This document shows, in pieces, positions 49,601 through 63,300 of a stretch of DNA of 64,000 nucleotides. The first letter of the stretch is position 1. Each line of letters starts with the position of its first letter. Both the position numbers and the translations under genes were made by a program. Below the pieces are notes generated by a model, which worked only from the letters and a program-made list of their open reading frames with translations, was not told the DNA's origin and did no database searches. The stretch is from NCBI RefSeq assembly GCF_029227915.1, contig NC_079884.1, positions 5,272,001 through 5,336,000 on the forward strand. Direction: 5' to 3'. This stretch comes from Hydractinia symbiolongicarpus. Taxonomy: Eukaryota > Cnidaria > Hydrozoa > Anthoathecata > Hydractiniidae.

Positions 49601-52600
49601 TTTACTCCCTGGGTACTTTCTTTGTATACTTTTGACTATACGGCCGAGTCCAGGATTTACGGGAAATCGCAGGTTTTCGTTTGCCGGCGATTAAACTTCT
49701 TTTATTCAGCGTCTTATCAAAAATGAAAACATTTTTAAAAACTACAAGTCTCATGCGTTTTAGTGGTGAAAAAGTAATTTAAAAAATCGTTCGGGAAATG
49801 AGTTTACTCCCTGGGTACTTTCTTTGTATACTTTTGAATATACGGGCCAAGCCGTTATTTACGGGAAATCGCGGGTTGTCGTTTGCCGGCGATTAAACTT
49901 CTTTTATTCAGCGTCTCATCAAAAATGAAAACATTTTTAAAAACTACAGGTCTTATGCGTTTTAGTGGTGAAAAAATAATTTAAAAAATCGTTCTGGAAA
50001 TGAGTTTACTCACAGGGTACTTTCTTTGTATACTTTTGACTATACGTGCCAAGCCCGGGATTTACGGGAAATCGCGGGTTTTCGTTTGCCGGCGATTAAA
50101 CTTCTTTTATTCAGCGTCCCATCAAATATGAAAATATTTTTGAAAACTACAAGTCTCATGCGTTTAGTGGTAAAAAAATAATTTAAAAAATCGTTCTGGA
50201 AATGAGTTTACTCCCTGGGTACTTTCTTTGTATACTTTTGACTATACGGGCCGAGTCCGGGATTTAGGGAAATCGCAGGTTTTCGTTTGCCGGCGATTAA
50301 ACTGCTTTTATTCAGCGTCCCATCAAAAATGAAAACATTCTTGAAAACTACAAGTCTCATGCGTTTTAGTGGTGAAATAATAATTTAAAAAATCGTTCGG
50401 GAAATGAGTTTACTCCATGGGTACTTTCTTTGTATACTTTTGAATATACAGGCCAAGCCGGGATTTACGGGAAATCGCGGGTTTTCGTTTGCCGACGATT
50501 AAACTTCTTTTATTCAGCGTCTCATCAAAAATGAAAACATTTTTAAAAACTACAGGTCTTATGCGTTTTAGTGGTGAAAAAATAATTTAAAAAATCGTTC
50601 TGGAAATGAGTTTACTCACAGGGTACTTTCTTTATATACATTCGACTATACGTGCCAAGCCCGGCATTTACGGGAAATCGCGGGTTTTCGTTTGCCGGCG
50701 ATTAAACTGCTTTTATTCAGCGTCTCATCAAAAATGAAAACATTTTTAAAAACTGCAAGTCTCTTGCGTTTTAGTGGTGAAATAATAATTTAAAAAATCG
50801 TTTGGGAAATGAGTTTACTCCCTGGGTACTTTCTTTGTATACTTTTGACTATACGGCCGAGTCCAGGATTTACGGGAAATCGCAGGTTTTCGTTTGCCGG
50901 CGATTAAACTTCTTTTATTCAGCGTCTTATCAAAAATGAAAACATTTTTAAAAACTACAAGTCTCATGCGTTTTAGTGGTGAAAAAGTAATTTAAAAAAT
51001 CGTTCGGGAAATGAGTTTACTCCCTGGGTACTTTCTTTGTATACTTTTGAATATACGGGCCAAGCCGTTATTTACGGGAAATCGCGGGTTGTCGTTTGCC
51101 GGCGATTAAACTTCTTTTATTCAGCGTCTCATCAAAAATGAAAACATTTTTAAAAACTACAGGTCTTATGCGTTTTAGTGGTGAAAAAATAATTTAAAAA
51201 ATCGTTCTGGAAATGAGTTTACTCACAGGGTACTTTCTTTGTATACTTTTGACTATACGTGCCAAGCCCGGGATTTACGGGAAATCGCGGGTTTTCGTTT
51301 GCCGGCGATTAAACTTCTTTTATTCAGCGTCCCATCAAATATGAAAATATTTTTGAAAACTACAAGTCTCATGCGTTTAGTGGTAAAAAAATAATTTAAA
51401 AAATCGTTCTGGAAATGAGTTTACTCCCTGGGTACTTTCTTTGTATACTTTTGACTATACGGGCCGAGTCCGGGATTTAGGGAAATCGCAGGTTTTCGTT
51501 TGCCGGCGATTAAACTGCTTTTATTCAGCGTCCCATCAAAAATGAAAACATTCTTGAAAACTACAAGTCTCATGCGTTTTAGTGGTGAAATAATAATTTA
51601 AAAAATCGTTCGGGAAATGAGTTTACTCCCTGGGTACTTTCTTTGTATACTTTTGAATATACGGGCCAAGCCGGGATTTACGGGAAATCGCGGGTTTTCG
51701 TTTGCCGACGATTAAACTTCTTTTATTCAGCGTCTCATCAAAAATGAAAACATTTTTAAAAACTACAGGTCTTATGCGTTTTAGTGGTGAAAAAATAATT
51801 TAAAAAATCGTTCTGGAAATGAGTTTACTCACAGGGTACTTTCTTTATATACATTCGACTATACGTGCCAAGCCCGGCATTTACGGGAAATCGCGGGTTT
51901 TCGTTTGCCGGCGATTAAACTGCTTTTATTCAGCGTCTCATCAAAAATGAAAACATTTTTAAAAACTACAAGTCTTATGCGTTTTAGTGGTGAAAAAATA
52001 ATTTAAAAAATCGTTCTGGAAATGAGTTTACTCCCTGGGTACTTTCTTTGTATACTTTTGAATATACGGGCCAAGCCGGGATTTACGGGAAATCGCGGGT
52101 TTTCGTCTGCCGGCGATTAAACTTCTTTTATTCAGCGTCTCATCAAAAATGAAAACATTTTTAAAAACTACAGGTCTTATGCGTTTTAGTGGTGAAAAAA
52201 TAATTTAAAAAATCGTTCTGGAAATGAGTTTACTCACAGGGTACTTTCTTTGTATACTTTTGACTATACGGGCCGAGTCCGGGATTTAGGGAAATCGCAG
52301 GTTTTCGTTTGCCGGCGATTAAACTGCTTTTATTCAGCGTCCCATCAAAAATGAAAACATTCTTGAAAACTACAAGTCTCATGCGTTTTAGTGGTGAAAT
52401 AATAATTTAAAAAATCGTTCGGGAAATGAGTTTACTCCATGGGTACTTTCTTTGTATACTTTTGAATATACAGGCCAAGCCGGGATTTACGGGAAATCGC
52501 GGGTTTTCGTTTGCCGACGATTAAACTTCTTTTATTCAGCGTCTCATCAAAAATGAAAACATTTTTAAAAACTACAGGTCTTATGCGTTTTAGTGGTGAA

Positions 52601-53620
52601 AAAATAATTTAAAAAATCGTTCTGGAAATGAGTTTACTCACAGGGTACTTTCTTTATATACATTCGACTATACGTGCCAAGCCCGGCATTTACGGGAAAT
52701 CGCGGGTTTTCGTTTGCCGGCGATTAAACTGCTTTTATTCAGCGTCTCATCAAAAATGAAAACATTTTTAAAAACTGCAAGTCTCTTGCGTTTTAGTGGT
52801 GAAATAATAATTTAAAAAATCGTTTGGGAAATGAGTTTACTCCCTGGGTACTTTCTTTGTATACTTTTGACTATACGGCCGAGTCCAGGATTTACGGGAA
52901 ATCGCAGGTTTTCGTTTGCCGGCGATTAAACTTCTTTTATTCAGCGTCTTATCAAAAATGAAAACATTTTTAAAAACTACAAGTCTCATGCGTTTTAGTG
53001 GTGAAAAAGTAATTTAAAAAATCGTTCGGGAAATGAGTTTACTCCCTGGGTACTTTCTTTGTATACTTTTGAATATACGGGCCAAGCCGTTATTTACGGG
53101 AAATCGCGGGTTGTCGTTTGCCGGCGATTAAACTTCTTTTATTCAGCGTCTCATCAAAAATGAAAACATTTTTAAAAACTACAGGTCTTATGCGTTTTAG
53201 TGGTGAAAAAATAATTTAAAAAATCGTTCTGGAAATGAGTTTACTCACAGGGTACTTTCTTTGTATACTTTTGACTATACGTGCCAAGCCCGGGATTTAC
53301 GGGAAATCGCGGGTTTTCGTTTGCCGGCGATTAAACTTCTTTTATTCAGCGTCCCATCAAATATGAAAATATTTTTGAAAACTACAAGTCTCATGCGTTT
53401 AGTGGTAAAAAAATAATTTAAAAAATCGTTCTGGAAATGAGTTTACTCCCTGGGTACTTTCTTTGTATACTTTTGACTATACGGGCCGAGTCCGGGATTT
53501 AGGGAAATCGCAGGTTTTCGTTTGCCGGCGATTAAACTGCTTTTATTCAGCGTCCCATCAAAAATGAAAACATTCTTGAAAACTACAAGTCTCATGCGTT
53601 TTAGTGGTGAAAAAATAATT
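49560..53620 (+). repeat. 1213-bp (6-monomer) and 2022-bp (10-monomer) repeats
   Basis: CTATACGGCCGAGTCC occurs at about 49635, 50848 and 52870, offsets 1213 and 2022. The following order CCGTTATTTACGG with GGGTTGTCG, CACAGGG with CTATACGTGCC, CCCATCAAATATG, ATTTAGGG and GCCGACGATT is common to the copies. CTCCATGGG with ATACAGGCC is private to the copies at about 50414 and 52436. CTGCAAGTCTCTTGCG marks 50.75 and 52.78 kb. Confidence 0.8.
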
Positions 53621-56140
53621 TAAAAAATCGTTCTGGAAATGAGTTTACTCACAGGGTACTTTCTTTATATACATTCGACTATACGTGCCAAGCCCGGGAT
53701 TTACGGGAAATCGCGGGTTTTCGTTTGCCGGCGATTAAACTTCTTTTATTCAGCGTCCCATCAAATATGAAAATATTTTTGAAAACTACAAGTCTCATGC
53801 GTTTAGTGGTAAAAAAATAATTTAAAAAATCGTTCTGGAAATGAGTTTACTCCCTGGGTACTTTCTTTGTATACTTTTGACTATACGGGCCAAGCCGGGA
53901 TTTACGGGAAATCGCGGGTTTTCGTTTGCCGACGATTAAACTTCTTTTATTCAGCGTCTCATCAAAAATGAAAACATTTTTAAAAACTACAGGTCTTATG
54001 CGTTTTAGTGGTGAAAAAATAATTTAAAAAATCGTTCTGGAAATGAGTTTACTCACAGGGTACTTTCTTTATATACATTCGACTATACGTGCCAAGCCCG
54101 GCATTTACGGGAAATCGCGGGTTTTCGTTTGCCGGCGATTAAACTGCTTTTATTCAGCGTCTCATCAAAAATGAAAACATTTTTAAAAACTACAAGTCTT
54201 ATGCGTTTTAGTGGTGAAAAAATAATTTAAAAAATCGTTCTGGAAATGAGTTTACTCCCTGGGTACTTTCTTTGTATACTTTTGAATATACGGGCCAAGC
54301 CGGGATTTACGGGAAATCGCGGGTTTTCGTCTGCCGGCGATTAAACTTCTTTTATTCAGCGTCTCATCAAAAATGAAAACATTTTTAAAAACTACAGGTC
54401 TTATGCGTTTTAGTGGTGAAAAAATAATTTAAAAAATCGTTCTGGAAATGAGTTTACTCACAGGGTACTTTCTTTATATACATTCGACTATACGTGCCAA
54501 GCCCGGGATTTACGGGAAATCGCGGGTTTTCGTTTGCCGGCGATTAAACTGCTTTTATTCAGCGTCTCATCAAAAATGAAAACATTCTTGAAAACTACAA
54601 GTCTCATGCGTTTTAGTGGTGAAATAATAATTTAAAAAATCGTTTGGGAAATGAGTTTACTCCCTTGGTACTTTCTTTGTATACTTTTGACTATATGGGC
54701 AGAGTCCAGGATTTACGGGAAATCGCAGGTTTTCGTTTGCCGGCGATTAAACTTCTTTTATTCAGCGTCTCATCAAAAATGAAAACATTTTTAAAAACTG
54801 CAAGTCTCATGCGTTTTAGTGGTGAAAAAGTAATTTAAAAAATCGTTCGGGAAATGAGTTTACTCCCTGGGTACTTTCTTTGTATACTTTTGAATATACG
54901 GGCCGAGTCCGGGATTTAGGGAAATCGCAGGTTTTCGTTTGCCGGCGATTAAACTGCTTTTATTCAGCGTCTCATCAAAAATGAAAACATTCTTGAAAAC
55001 TACAAGTCTCATGCGTTTTAATGGTGAAATAATAATTTAAAAAATCGTTCGGGAAATGAGTTTACTCCCTGGGTACTTTCTTTGTATACTTTTGAATATA
55101 CGGGCCAAGCCGGGATTTACGGGAAATCGCGGGTTTTCGTCTGCCGGCGATTAAACTTCTTTTATTCAGCGTCTCATCAAAAATGAAAACATTTTTAAAA
55201 ACTACAGGTCTTATGCGTTTTAGTGGTGAAAAAATAATTTAAAAAATCGTTCTGGAAATGAGTTTACTCACAGGGTACTTTCTTTATATACATTCGACTA
55301 TACGTGCCAAGCCCGGGATTTACGGGAAATCGCGGGTTTTCGTTAGCCGGCGATTAAACTGCTTTTATTCAGCGTCTCATCAAAAATGAAAACATTCTTG
55401 AAAACTACAAGTCTCATGCGTTTTAGTGGTGAAATAATAATTTAAAAAATCGTTTGGGAAATGAGTTTACTCCCTTGGTACTTTCTTTGTATACTTTTGA
55501 CTATATGGGCAGAGTCCAGGATTTACGGGAAATCGCAGGTTTTCGTTTGCCGGCGATTAAACTTCTTTTATTCAGCGTCTCATCAAAAATGAAAACATTT
55601 TTAAAAACTGCAAGTCTCATGCGTTTTAGTGGTGAAAAAGTAATTTAAAAAATCGTTCGGGAAATGAGTTTACTCCCTGGGTACTTTCTTTGTATACTTT
55701 TGAATATACGGGCCAAGCCGTTATTTACGGGAAATCGCGGGTTGTCGTTTGCCGGCGATTAAACTTCTTTTATTCAGCGTCTCATCAAAAATGAAAACAT
55801 TTTTAAAAACTACAGGTCTTATGCATTTTAGTGGTGAAAAAATAATTTAAAAAATCGTTCGGGAAATGCGTTTACTCACAGGGTACTTTCTTTGTATACT
55901 TTTGACTATACGGGCCGAGTCCGGGATTTACGGGAAATCGCGGATTTTCGTTTGCCGGCGATTAAACTTCTTTTATTCAGCGTCCCATCAAATATGAAAA
56001 TATTTTTGAAAACTACAAGTCTCATGCGTTTAGTGGTAAAAAAATAATATAAAAAATCATTCGGGAAATGAGTTTACTCCCTGGGTACTTTCTTTGTATA
56101 CTTTTGAATATACGGGACAAGCCGGGATTTACGGGAAATC
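53620..56140 (+). repeat. 810-bp (4-monomer) tandem duplication and flanks
   Basis: About 54470-55279 and 55280-56089 share CTATATGGGCAGAGTCC (about 54692 and 55502), CTCCCTTGGTAC and AAACTGCAAGTC at offset 810. The second copy has TTCGTTAGCCGG near 55.34 kb. Flanks 53.6-54.5 kb are C-, D- and TCGTCTGCC-type units matching 51.7-52.2 kb. The only CpG-to-CpA change I saw in ATGCGTTTT (ATGCATTTT) is at 55821-55829. Confidence 0.78.
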
Positions 56141-59100
56141 GCGGGTTTTCGTCTGCCGGCGATTAAACTTCTTTTATTCAGCGTCTCATCAAAAATGAAA
56201 ACATTTTTAAAAACTACAGGTCTTATGCGTTTTAGTGGTGAAAAAATAATTTAAAAAATCGTTCTGGAAATGAGTTTACTCACAGGGTACTTTCTTTATA
56301 TACATTCGACTATACGTGCCAAGCCCGGCATTTACGGGAAATCGCGGGTTTTCGTTTGCCGGCGATTAAACTGCTTTTATTCAGCGTCTCATCAAAAATG
56401 AAAACATTCTTGAAAACTACAAGTCTCATGCGTTTTAGTGGTGAAATAATAATGTAAAAAATCGTTTGGGAAATGAGTTTACTCCCTTGGTACTTTCTTT
56501 GTATACTTTTGACTATACGGCAGAGTCCAGGATTTACGGGAAATCGCAGGTTTTCGTTTGCCGGCGATTAAACTTCTTTTATTCAGCGTCTCATCAAAAA
56601 TGAAAACATTTTTAAAAACTGCAAGTCTCATGCGTTTTAGTGGTGAAAAAGTAATTTAAAAAATCGTTCGAGAAATGAGTTTACTCCCTGGGTACTTTCT
56701 TTGTATACTTTTGACTATACGGGCCAAGCCGGGATTTACGGGAAATCGCGGGTTTTCGTTTGCCGGCGATTAAACTTTTTTTTATTCAGCGTCTCATTAA
56801 AAATGAAAACATTTTTGAAAACTACAAGTCTCATGCGTTTTAGTGGTGAAAAAGTAATTTAAAAAATCGTTCGGGAAATGAGTTTACTCCCTGGGTACTT
56901 TCTTTGTATACTTTTGACTATACGGGCCAAGCCCGGGATTTACGGGAAATCGCGGGTTTTCGTTTGCCGGCGATTAAACTTCTTTTATTCAGCGTCTCAT
57001 CAAAAATTAAAACATTCTTGAAAACTACAAGTCTCATGCGTTTTAGTGGTGAAATAATAATTTAAAAAATCGTTTGGGAAATGAGTTTACTCCCTGGGTA
57101 CTTTCTTTGTAAACTTTTGACTATTCGGGCCGAGTCCAGGATTTACGGGAAATCGCAGGTTTTCGTTTGCCGGCGATTAAACTTCTTTTATTCAGCGTCT
57201 TATCAAAAATGAAAACATTTTTAAAAACTACAAGTCTCATGCGTTTTAGTGGTGAAAAAGTAATTTAAAAAATCGTTCGGGAAATTAGTTTTATTCCCTG
57301 GGTACTTTCTTTGTATACTTGTGAATATACGGGCCAAGCCGGGATTTACGGGAAATCGCGGGTTTTCGTTTGCCGGCGATTGAACTTCTTTTATTCAGCG
57401 TCTGATCAAAAATGAAAACATTTTTAAAAACTACAGGTCTTATGCGTTTTAGTGGTGAAAAAATAATTCAAAAAATCCTTCTGGAAATGAGTTTACTCAC
57501 AGGGTACTTTCTTTGTATACATTGGACTATACGTGCCAAGCCCGGGATTTACGGGAAATCGCGGGTTTTCGTTTGCCGGCGATTAAACTTCTTTTATTCA
57601 GCGTCTCATCAAAAATGAAAACATTTTTGAAAACTACAAGTCTCATGCGTTTTAGTGGTGAAAAAGTAATTTAAAAAATCGTTCGGGAAATGAGTTTACT
57701 CCCTGGGTACTTTCTTTGTATACTTGTGAATATACGGGCCAAGCCGGGACTTACGGGAAATCGCGGGTTTTCGTTTGCCGGCGATTAAACTTCTTTTATT
57801 CAGCGTCTCATCAAAAATGAAAACATTTTTAAAAACTACAGGTCTTATGCGTTTTAGTGGTGAAAAAATAATTTAAAAAATCGTTCTGGAATTGAGTTTA
57901 CTCACAGGGTACTTTCTTTGTATACATTCGACTATACGTGCCAAGCCCGGGATTTACGGGAAATCGCGAGTTTTCGTTTGCCGGCGATTAAACTGCTTTT
58001 ATTCAGCGTCTCATCAAAAATGAAAACATTCTTGAAAACTACAAGTCTCATGCGTTTTAGTGGTGAAATAATAATTTAAAAAATCGTTTGGGAAATGAGT
58101 TTACTCCCTGGGTACTTTCTTTGTATACTTTTGACTATACGGGCAGAGTCCAGGATTTACGGGAAATCGCAGGTTTTCGTTTGCCGGCGATTAAACTTCT
58201 TTTATTCAGCGTCTCATCAAAAATGAAAACATTTTTAAAAACTACAAGTCTCATGCGTTTTAGTGGTGAAAAAGTAATTTAAAAAATCGTTCGGGAAATG
58301 AGTTTACTCCCTGGGTACTTTCTTTGTATACTTTTGACTATACGGGCCAAGCCGGGATTTACGGGAAATCGCGGGTTTTCGTTTGCCGGCGATTAAATTT
58401 CTTTTATTCAGCGTCTCATCAAAAATGAAAACATTTTTAAAAACTACAAGTCTTATGCGTTTTAGTGGTGAAAAAATAATTTAAAAAATCGTTCTGGAAA
58501 TGAGTTTACTCACAGGGTACTTTCTTTGTATACATTCGACTATACGGGCCAAGCCCAGGATTTACGGGAAATCGCGGGTTTTCGTTTTCCGGTGATTAAA
58601 CCTCTTTCATTAAGCGTCTCATCAAAATTGAAAACATTTTTGAAAACTACAAGTTTCATGCGTTTTAGTGGTGAAAAAAAAATTTAAAAAATCGTTCGGG
58701 AAATGAGTTTACTCCCTGGGTACTTTCTTTGTATACTTTTGACTATACGGGCCAAGCCCGGGATTTACGGGAAATCGCGGGTTTTCGTTTGCCGGCGATT
58801 AAACTGCTTTTATTCAGCATCTCATCAAAAATGAAAACATTCTTGAAAACTACAAGTCTCATGAGTTTTAGTGGTGAAATAATAATTTAAAAAATCGTTT
58901 GGGAAATGAGTTTACTCCCTGGGTACTTTCTTTGTATACTTTTGACTATACGGGCCGAGTCCGGGATTTAGGGAAATCGCAGGTTTTCGTTTGCCGGCGA
59001 TTAAACTGCTTTTATTCAGCGTCTCATCAAAAATGAAAACATTTTTGAAAACTACAAGTCTCATGCGTTTTAGTGGTGAAAAAGTAATTTAAAAAATCGT

Positions 59101-59610
59101 TCGGGAAATGAGTTTACTCCCTGGGTACTTTCTTTGTATACTTTTGACTATACGGGCCAAGCCCGGGATTTACGGGAAATCGCGGGTTTTCGTTTGCCGG
59201 CGATTAAACTGCTTTTATTCAGCGTCTCATCAAAAATGAAAACATTCTTGAAAACTACAAGTCACTTGCGTTTTAGTGGTGAAATAATAATTTAAAAAAT
59301 CGTTTGGGAAATGAGTTTACTCCCTGGGTACTTTCTTTGTATACTTTTGACTATACGGCCGAGTCCAGGATTTACGGGAAATCGCGGGTTTTCGTTTGCC
59401 GGCGATTAAACTGCTTTTATTCAGCGTCTCATCAAAAATGAAAACATTCTTGAAAACTACAAGTCTCATGCGTTTTAGTGGTGAAAAAGTAATTTAAAAA
59501 ATCGTTCGGGAAATGAGTTTACTCCCTGGGTACTTTCTTTGTATACTTTTGAATATACGGGCCAAACCGTTATTTACGGGAAATCGCGGGTTGTCGTTTG
59601 CCGGCGATTA
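56140..59610 (+). repeat. Large block, copy 2 (4254-bp, 21-monomer unit)
   Basis: Matches copy 1 at +9715 and copy 3 at -4254. The order is type C with CTTTATATAC, TACGGCAGAG, TTTTTTTTATTC, AAAATTAAAACATTC, TTTGTAAACTTTTGAC, GAAATTAGTTTTATT, ACATTGGAC, GGGACTTACGG, CGGGCAGAGTCC, AAATTTCTTTTATTC, type E with CCGGTGATT, TCAGCATCTC, ATTTAGGG, then CTATACGGCCGAG. Private changes include CGTTCGAGAAATG, AATCCTTCTGG and AAGTCACTTGCG. The 4254-bp step to copy 3 makes 56.1-64 kb an incomplete tandem pair. Confidence 0.88.
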
Positions 59611-60349
59611 AACTTCTTTTATTCAGCGTCTCATCAAAAATGAAAACATTTTTAAAAACTACAGGTCTTATGAGTTTTAGTGGTGAAAAAATAATTTAAA
59701 AAATCGTTGGGGAAATGAGTTTACTCACAGGGTACTTTCTTTGTATACTTTTGACTATACGGGCCGAGTCCGGGATTTACGGGAAATCGCGGATTTTCGT
59801 TTGCCGGCGATTAAAGTTCTTTTATTCAGTGTCCCATCAAATATGAATATATTTTTGAAAACTACAAGTCTCATGCGTTTAGTGGTAAAAAAATAATATA
59901 AAAAATCGTTCGAGAAATGAGTTTACTCCCTGGGTACTTTCTTTGTATACTTTTGACTATACGGGCCAAGCCCGGGATATACGGGAAATCGCGGGTTTTC
60001 GTTTGCCAGCGATTAAACTTCTTTTATTCAGCGTTTCATCAAAAATGAAAACATTTTTAAAAACTACAAGTCTTATGCGTTTTAGTGGTGAAAAAATATT
60101 TTAAAAAATCGTTCTGGAAATGGGTTTACTCCCTGGGTACTTTCTTTGTATACTTTTGACTATACGGGCCGAGTCCGGGATTTAGGGAAATCGCAGGTTT
60201 TCGTTTGCCGGCGATTAAACTGCTTTTATTCAGCGTCTCATCAAAAATGAAAACATTCTTGAAAACTACAAGTCTCATGCGTTTTAGTGGTGAAATAATA
60301 ATTTAAAAAATCGTTCGGGAAATGAGTTTACTCCCTGGGTACTTTCTTT

Positions 60350-63300
60350 GTATACTTTTGAATATACGGGCCAAGCTGGGATTTACGGGAAATCGCGGGT
60401 TTTCGTCTGCCGGCGATTAAACTTCTTTTATTCAGCGTCTCATCAAAAATGAAAACATTTTTAAAAACTACAGGTCTTATGCGTTTTAGTTGTGAAAAAA
60501 TAATTTAAAAAATCGTTCTGGAAATGAGTTTACTCACAGGGTACTTTCTTTATATACATTCTACTATACGTGCCAAGCCCGGGATTTACAGGAAATCGCG
60601 GGTTTTCGTTTGCCGGCGATTAAACTGCTTTTATTCAGCGTCTCATCAAAAATGAAAACATTCTTGAAAACTACAAGTCTCATGCGTTTTAGTGGTGAAA
60701 TAATAATGTAAAAAATCGTTTGGGAAATGAGTTTACTCCCTTGGTACTTTCTTTGTATACTTTTGACTATACGGCAGAGTCCAGGATTTACGGGAAATCG
60801 CAGGTTTTCGTTTGCCGGCGATTAAACTTCTTTTATTCAGCGTCTCATCAAAAATGAAAACATTTTTAAAAACTGCAAGTCTCATGCGTTTTAGTGGTGA
60901 AAAAGTAATTTAAAAAATCGTTCGGGAAATGAGTTTACTCCCTGGGTACTTTCTTTGTATACTTTTGACTATACGGGCCAAGCCGGGATTTACGGGAAAT
61001 CGCGGGTGTTCGTTTGCCGGCGATTAAACTTTTTTTTATTCAGCGTCTCATTAAAAATAAAAACATTTTTGAAAACTACAAGTCTCATGCGTTTTAGTGG
61101 TGAAAAAGTAATTTAAAAAATCGTTCGGGAAATGAGTTTACTCCCTGGGTACTTTCTTTGTATACTTTTGACTATACGGGCCAAGCCCGGGATTTACGGG
61201 AAATCGCGGGTTTTCGTTTGCCGGCGATTAAACTTCTTTTATTCAGCGTCTCATCAAAAATTAAAACATTCTTGAAAACTACAAGTCTCATGCGTTTTAG
61301 TGGTGAAATAATAATTTAAAAAATCGTTTGGGAAATGAGTTTACTCCCTGGGTACTTTCTTTGTAAACTTTTGACTATTCAAGCCGAGTCCAGGATTTAC
61401 GGGAAATCGCAGGTTTTCGTTTGCCGGCGATTAAACTTCTTTTATTCAGCGTCTTATCAAAAATGAAAACATTTTTAAAAACTACAAGTCTCATGCGTTT
61501 TAGTGGTGAAAAAGTAATTTAAAAAATCGTTCGGGAAATTAGTTTTATTCCCTGGGTACTTTCTTTGTATACTTGTGAATATACGGGCCAAGCCGGGATT
61601 TACGGGAAATCGCGGGTTTTCGTTTGCCGGCGATTGAACTTCTTTTATTCAGCGTCTGATCAAAAATGAAAACATTTTTAAAAACTACAGGTCTTATGCG
61701 TTTTAGTGGTGAAAAAATAATTCAAAAAATCGTTTTGGAAATGAGTTTACTCACAGGGTACTTTCTTTGTATACATTGGACTATACGTGCCAAGCCCGGG
61801 ATTTACGGGAAATCGCGGGTTTTCGTTTGCCGGCGATTAAACTTCTTTTATTCAGCGTCTCATCAAAAATGAAAACATTTTTAAAAACTACAAGTCTCAT
61901 GCGTTTTAGTGGTGAAAAAGTAATTTAAAAAATCGTTCGGGAAATGAGTTTACTCCCTGGGTACTTTCTTTGTATACTTGTGAATATACGGGCCAAGCCG
62001 GGACTTACGGGAAATCGCGGGTTTTCGTTTGCCGGCGATTAAACTTCTTTTATTCAGCGTCTCATCAAAAATGAAAACATTTTTAAAAACTACAGGTCTT
62101 ATGCGTTTTAGTGGTGAAAAAATAATTTAAAAAATCGTTCTGGAATTGAGTTTACTCACAGGGTACTTTCTTTGTATACATTCGACTATACGTGCCAAGC
62201 CCGGGATTTACGGGAAATCGCGAGTTTTCGTTTGCCGGCGATTAAACTGCTTTTATTCAGCGTCTCATCAAAAATGAAAACATTCTTGAAAACTACAAGT
62301 CTCATGCGTTTTAGTGGTGAAATAATAATTTAAAAAATCGTTTGGGAAATGAGTTTACTCTCTGGGTACTTTCTTTGTATACTTTTGACTATACGGGCAG
62401 AGTCCAGGATTTACGGGAAATCGCAGGTTTTCGTTTGCCGGCGATTAAACTTCTTTTATTCAGCGTCTCATCAAAAATGAAAACATTTTTAAAAACTACA
62501 AGTCTCATGCGTTTTAGTGGTGAAAAAGTAATTTAAAAAATCGTTCGGGAAATGAGTTTACTCCCTGGGTACTTTCTTTGTATACTTTTGACTATACGGG
62601 CCAAGCCGGGATTTACGGGAAATCGCGGGTTTTCGTTTGCCGGCGATTAAATTTCTTTTATTCAGCGTCTCATCAAAAATGAAAACATTTTTAAAAACTA
62701 CAAGTCTTATGCGTTTTAGTGGTGAAAAAATAATTTAAAAAATCGTTCTGGAAATGAGTTTACTCACAGGGTACTTTCTTTGTATACATTCGACTATACG
62801 GGCCAAGCCCAGGATTTACGGGAAATCGCGGGTTTTTGTTTTCCGGTGATTAAACCTCTTTCATTAAGCGTCTCATCAAAATTGAAAACATTTTTGAAAA
62901 CTACAAGTTTCATGCGTTTTAGTGGTGAAAAAAAAATTTAAAAAATCGTTCGGGAAATGAGTTTACTCCCTGGGTACTTTCTTTGTATACTTTTGACTAT
63001 ACGGGCCAAGCCCGGGATTTACGGGAAATCGCGGGTTTTCGTTTGCCGGCGATTAAACTGCTTTTATTCAGCATCTCATCAAAAATGAAAACATTCTTGA
63101 AAACTACAAGTCTCATGAGTTTTAGTGGTGAAAAAGTAATTTAAAAAATCGTTCGGGAAATGAGTTTACTCCCTGGGTACTTTCTTTGTATACTTTTGAC
63201 TATACGGGCCAAGCCCGGGATTTACGGGAAATCGCGGGTTTTCGTTTGCCGGCGATTAAACTGCTTTTATTCAGCGTCTCATCAAAAATGAAAACATTCT

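Noticed and set aside
368-62536. Dozens of 61-68-codon open frames on the + strand as a small-protein gene family
   Set aside because: Most start at TTG, recur with the 203-bp period and vary with the repeat. The unit is not a multiple of three, so no repeat-protein frame can run through, and no ribosome-binding or promoter pattern distinguishes them.
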